Notes under the pieces: generated by a model
Told to the model about the DNA's origin: nothing
Database searches by the model: none
What the model saw: the letters and a program-made list of their open reading frames with translations, nothing else
Shown here: piece after piece, positions 61,996 to 64,000 of the stretch
Numbering within the stretch: the stretch's first letter is position 1
How the letters are laid out: each line of letters begins with the position of its first letter
Position numbers and translations under genes: made by a program
Assembly (NCBI GenBank): GCA_017428265.1
Contig: JAFRRD010000012.1
Span: 1-64,000, forward strand
DNA: 64,000 nucleotides
Origin: Lachnospiraceae bacterium
GTDB lineage: Bacteria; Bacillota; Clostridia; Lachnospirales; Lachnospiraceae
Direction: 5' to 3'

Positions 61996-63387
61996 ATGGG
62001 CAATATCGGACAAACAATTGCCAACCTGGCACAACAGACTGCCTTCACGAGTCTGGACTGGAAGAACTACGTGATGATCCTCATCGCGTGCGGCTTCCTT
62101 TTCCTGGCCATCGCGAAGGACTTTGAACCGCTGCTGCTGACGCCCATCGCGTTCGGTATGCTGCTGGTCAATATTTATCCCGGCATCATCGCCAAGCCCA
62201 CGACCACCTATCTGAACAAGAACATGGAAGAGATCGCGGTCGTGGAGTTCACCGGCGAGGACCTTGAAGCCGCCTGGGCCGTATGCACGAAGAGCGAGAG
62301 CTCGACGGATTCGAAATACGTCCTGAAGGACGGCGCCGGCGTCGACCAGATCAAGATCACGGCCGGCCGCGGCGCGGACGGCAACCTCAAGTCGCTGGAT
62401 GCCAGCGTGAAGGAACTTGAGGCAGCGCTCGCAAGCAAGGAGTACACCACCAAGGAAAATGCCGCGGGCCTGCTGTATTACTTCTACATGATGGATGAAT
62501 GGGCCATCCTGCCGTGCCTGATCTTCATGGGCGTCGGCGCGATGACCGACTTCGCTCCGCTGATCGCGAACCCCATGAGCTTCCTGCTCGGTGCGGCGGC
62601 GCAGTTCGGCATCTATGTGGCTTACTTTGCAGCTATTTTCCTGGGATTCACCGGCAAACAGGCCGCTGCCATTTCCATCATCGGCGGCGCGGACGGCCCG
62701 ACCTCGATCTTCCTGGCGTCCAAACTCGGACAGTACCAGCTGATGGGCCCGATCGCCGTGGCAGCATATTCCTACATGTCCCTGGTTCCGCTGATCCAGC
62801 CCCCGATCATGCGCGCCTTCACTTCCAAGAAGAACCGCAAGATCAAGATGGGACAGCTTCGTCCCGTCTCCAAGCTGGAACGCATCCTGTTCCCGATCAT
62901 CATCACCATCGTCGTGGCGATGATCCTGCCGACCACCGCTCCGCTTATCGGCATGCTGATGCTCGGCAACCTGTTCCGTGAATGCGGCGTCACCCGCCAG
63001 CTGCAGGAGACCGCTTCCAACGCCCTGATGTACATCGTGGTTATCCTGCTGGCGACCTCCGTCGGCGCGACCACCAGTGCGGAAGCCTTCCTGAACATCA
63101 ACACCCTGAAGATCGTCGTGCTCGGCCTCATGGCCTTCATGTTCGGTACCTTCGGCGGCGTGGTGCTCGGCAACGTGATGTGCGCGGCCAGCGGACGGAA
63201 GATCAACCCGCTGATCGGTTCCGCCGGTGTTTCGGCCGTGCCTATGGCCGCCCGTGTGTCCCAGAAGGTGGGTGCGCAGGAAGATCCTACGAACTTCCTG
63301 CTGATGCACGCCATGGGTCCGAACGTGGCCGGCGTTATCGGCACCGCTGTCGCAGCCGGTGTGTTCATGGCCATTTATGGAATCTAA
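61996..63387 (+). CDS. oadB: sodium-pumping decarboxylase beta subunit (OadB family) with inserted domain
   Basis: Integral membrane subunit that decarboxylates carboxybiotin and exports Na+. The conserved MGVGAMTDFAPLIANP (with D185, the equivalent of the essential aspartate of Klebsiella OadB) and SIIGGADGPTSIF segments are present. At 463 residues it is about 85 longer than typical OadB/GcdB. The excess is a single hydrophilic segment, about residues 62-156, between the first helices and the conserved LLYYFY region; it has no familiar motif. SD GGAGG precedes ATG. Confidence 0.93.
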   Translation: MGNIGQTIANLAQQTAFTSLDWKNYVMILIACGFLFLAIAKDFEPLLLTPIAFGMLLVNIYPGIIAKPTTTYLNKNMEEIAVVEFTGEDLEAAWAVCTKSESSTDSKYVLKDGAGVDQIKITAGRGADGNLKSLDASVKELEAALASKEYTTKENAAGLLYYFYMMDEWAILPCLIFMGVGAMTDFAPLIANPMSFLLGAAAQFGIYVAYFAAIFLGFTGKQAAAISIIGGADGPTSIFLASKLGQYQLMGPIAVAAYSYMSLVPLIQPPIMRAFTSKKNRKIKMGQLRPVSKLERILFPIIITIVVAMILPTTAPLIGMLMLGNLFRECGVTRQLQETASNALMYIVVILLATSVGATTSAEAFLNINTLKIVVLGLMAFMFGTFGGVVLGNVMCAASGRKINPLIGSAGVSAVPMAARVSQKVGAQEDPTNFLLMHAMGPNVAGVIGTAVAAGVFMAIYGI

Positions 63388-63414
63388 AACCTGAGAAATC
63401 GGGACGATACAAGG

Positions 63415-63445
63415 CCGGGGAAGTCTTTACACTTCCCCGGTTTTG
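63415..63445 (+). terminator. rho-independent terminator after the beta subunit
   Basis: CCGGGGAAGT (63415-63424) pairs perfectly with ACTTCCCCGG (63431-63440), loop CTTTAC, followed by TTTT. It separates the beta subunit from the alpha subunit gene. Confidence 0.85.
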
Positions 63446-63454
63446 CTTTATAAT
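63426..63454 (+). promoter_or_regulatory. sigma-A promoter for the alpha subunit, nested in the terminator
   Basis: TTTACA (63426-63431), 17 bases, TATAAT (63449-63454). The -35 lies in the loop of the terminator hairpin and the spacer in its 3' arm; the start codon is 48 bases downstream. Confidence 0.75.
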
Positions 63455-63501
63455 TGATTCGATCTTTCCTGCAAAGGAGAATTCGCGAAAGGGGTTCAGA
63501 T

Positions 63502-64000
63502 ATGGCCGAAGAAAAAAGACCCGTGAAAATAACCGAGACCGTCCTGCGTGACGGCCACCAGTCGCTGATCGCGACCCGCATGACGACGGATGAGATGCTG
63601 CCGATCATCGACAAAATGGACAAGGTGGGCTACCACTCCGTGGAGATGTGGGGCGGCGCGACCTTCGACGCCTGCTTGCGCTTCCTGGACGAGGATCCGT
63701 GGGACCGCCTGCGGAAGCTCCGCGACGGCTTCAAAAACACCAAGCTGCAGATGCTGTTCCGTGCGCAGAACATCCTGGGTTACCGCCACTATGCCGACGA
63801 CGTCGTGGAATATTTCGTGCAGAAATCCATTGCGAACGGCATCGACATCATCCGCATCTTCGATGCGCTGAATGACGTGCGCAACCTCGAGACCGCCGTG
63901 AAGGCGACCAAGAAGGAAGGCGGCCACGTCCAGACGGCCATTTCCTACACGCTCGGCGAGCCGTACACGGTCGAGTATTTCTGCCATCTTGCGAAGCAGA
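63502..64000 (+). CDS. oadA: oxaloacetate decarboxylase/pyruvate carboxylase alpha (carboxyltransferase) subunit, 5' part
   Basis: Begins at ATG 63502 after SD GAAAGGGG and runs off the window after 166 codons. The start of the HMGL-like carboxyltransferase domain is clear: TETVLRDGHQSL (metal-binding Asp), EMWGGATFDACLRFL, RAQNILGYRHYADDVV and IRIFDALNDVRN. This group uses oxaloacetate or pyruvate and biotin, and its products match the carrier and beta subunit just upstream. Whether a biotin domain is fused at the C terminus cannot be seen here. Confidence 0.92.
   Translation, partial: MAEEKRPVKITETVLRDGHQSLIATRMTTDEMLPIIDKMDKVGYHSVEMWGGATFDACLRFLDEDPWDRLRKLRDGFKNTKLQMLFRAQNILGYRHYADDVVEYFVQKSIANGIDIIRIFDALNDVRNLETAVKATKKEGGHVQTAISYTLGEPYTVEYFCHLAKQ

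Overview
The window reads as one continuous stretch of chromosome from a GC-rich, strictly fermentative member of the Clostridia, most likely Lachnospiraceae. Pointers are a butyryl-CoA:acetate CoA-transferase of the Roseburia/Anaerostipes type, a sodium-pumping decarboxylase, type III glutamine synthetase, tRNA genes without an encoded CCA, strong SD sequences and family proteins known mainly from gut Lachnospiraceae. No prophage, insertion sequence or CRISPR array was found, and there is no gene-free stretch above about 220 bases.

Layout. 1-490: the 3' end of a 23S rRNA gene, then tRNA-Asn, tRNA-Glu and tRNA-Cys, with no 5S gene between. 548-2717: an epimerase and a PlsC-type acyltransferase whose frames overlap abnormally. 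2783-5611: trkA-trkH potassium uptake on the minus strand. 5732-14837: rarA, then a three-gene module of unknown function (a 1181-residue repeat protein, an Hsp70/actin-fold protein and a helical-repeat protein) joined by an ATGA overlap to ispF-ispE-ispD of the MEP isoprenoid pathway. 14853-17671: a D,D-carboxypeptidase and the butyrate CoA-transferase (minus). 17865-21292: a lipoprotein and an MBOAT/AlgJ-like polymer O-acetylation pair. 21297-26967: an oligopeptide-type ABC importer whose first ATPase is fused in frame to a metallo-beta-lactamase-fold protein. 27110-28054: a two-S1-domain RNA-binding protein.

28163-37043 is a minus-strand nucleotide and nitrogen block, transcribed pyrG-guaA-glnN-purC-purA-purB. 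37229-40398: a LysR regulator and, convergent to it across a palindromic dispersed repeat, an ECF-type sigma factor overlapping a membrane-anchored serpin. 40483-47876: a membrane-fused spermidine synthase, GNAT, DUF362 ferredoxin-like protein, MFS transporter and a TIR/transmembrane/coiled-coil/beta-propeller receptor. 47969-50119: iscU and iscS (minus) divergent from an Rrf2/IscR regulator, with operator-like sites in both promoters. 50161-57997: a DMT exporter, an XRE regulator with membrane segments, a carboxylesterase, and a second O-acetylation locus (SGNH lipoprotein, repeat-rich DHHW protein, MBOAT). 58216-64000: an HTH-Uma2 fusion preceded by helically phased repeats, rpsB-tsf with a structured leader, and the Na+-pumping decarboxylase genes (gamma, biotin carrier, beta, and the start of alpha).

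The best candidates for undescribed biology are the repeat-protein/Hsp70-like/TPR module (7135-12794), the sigma factor-serpin pair (38309-40398) and the TIR receptor (45291-47876). All calls come from reading the sequence and from family knowledge; no database search was run.
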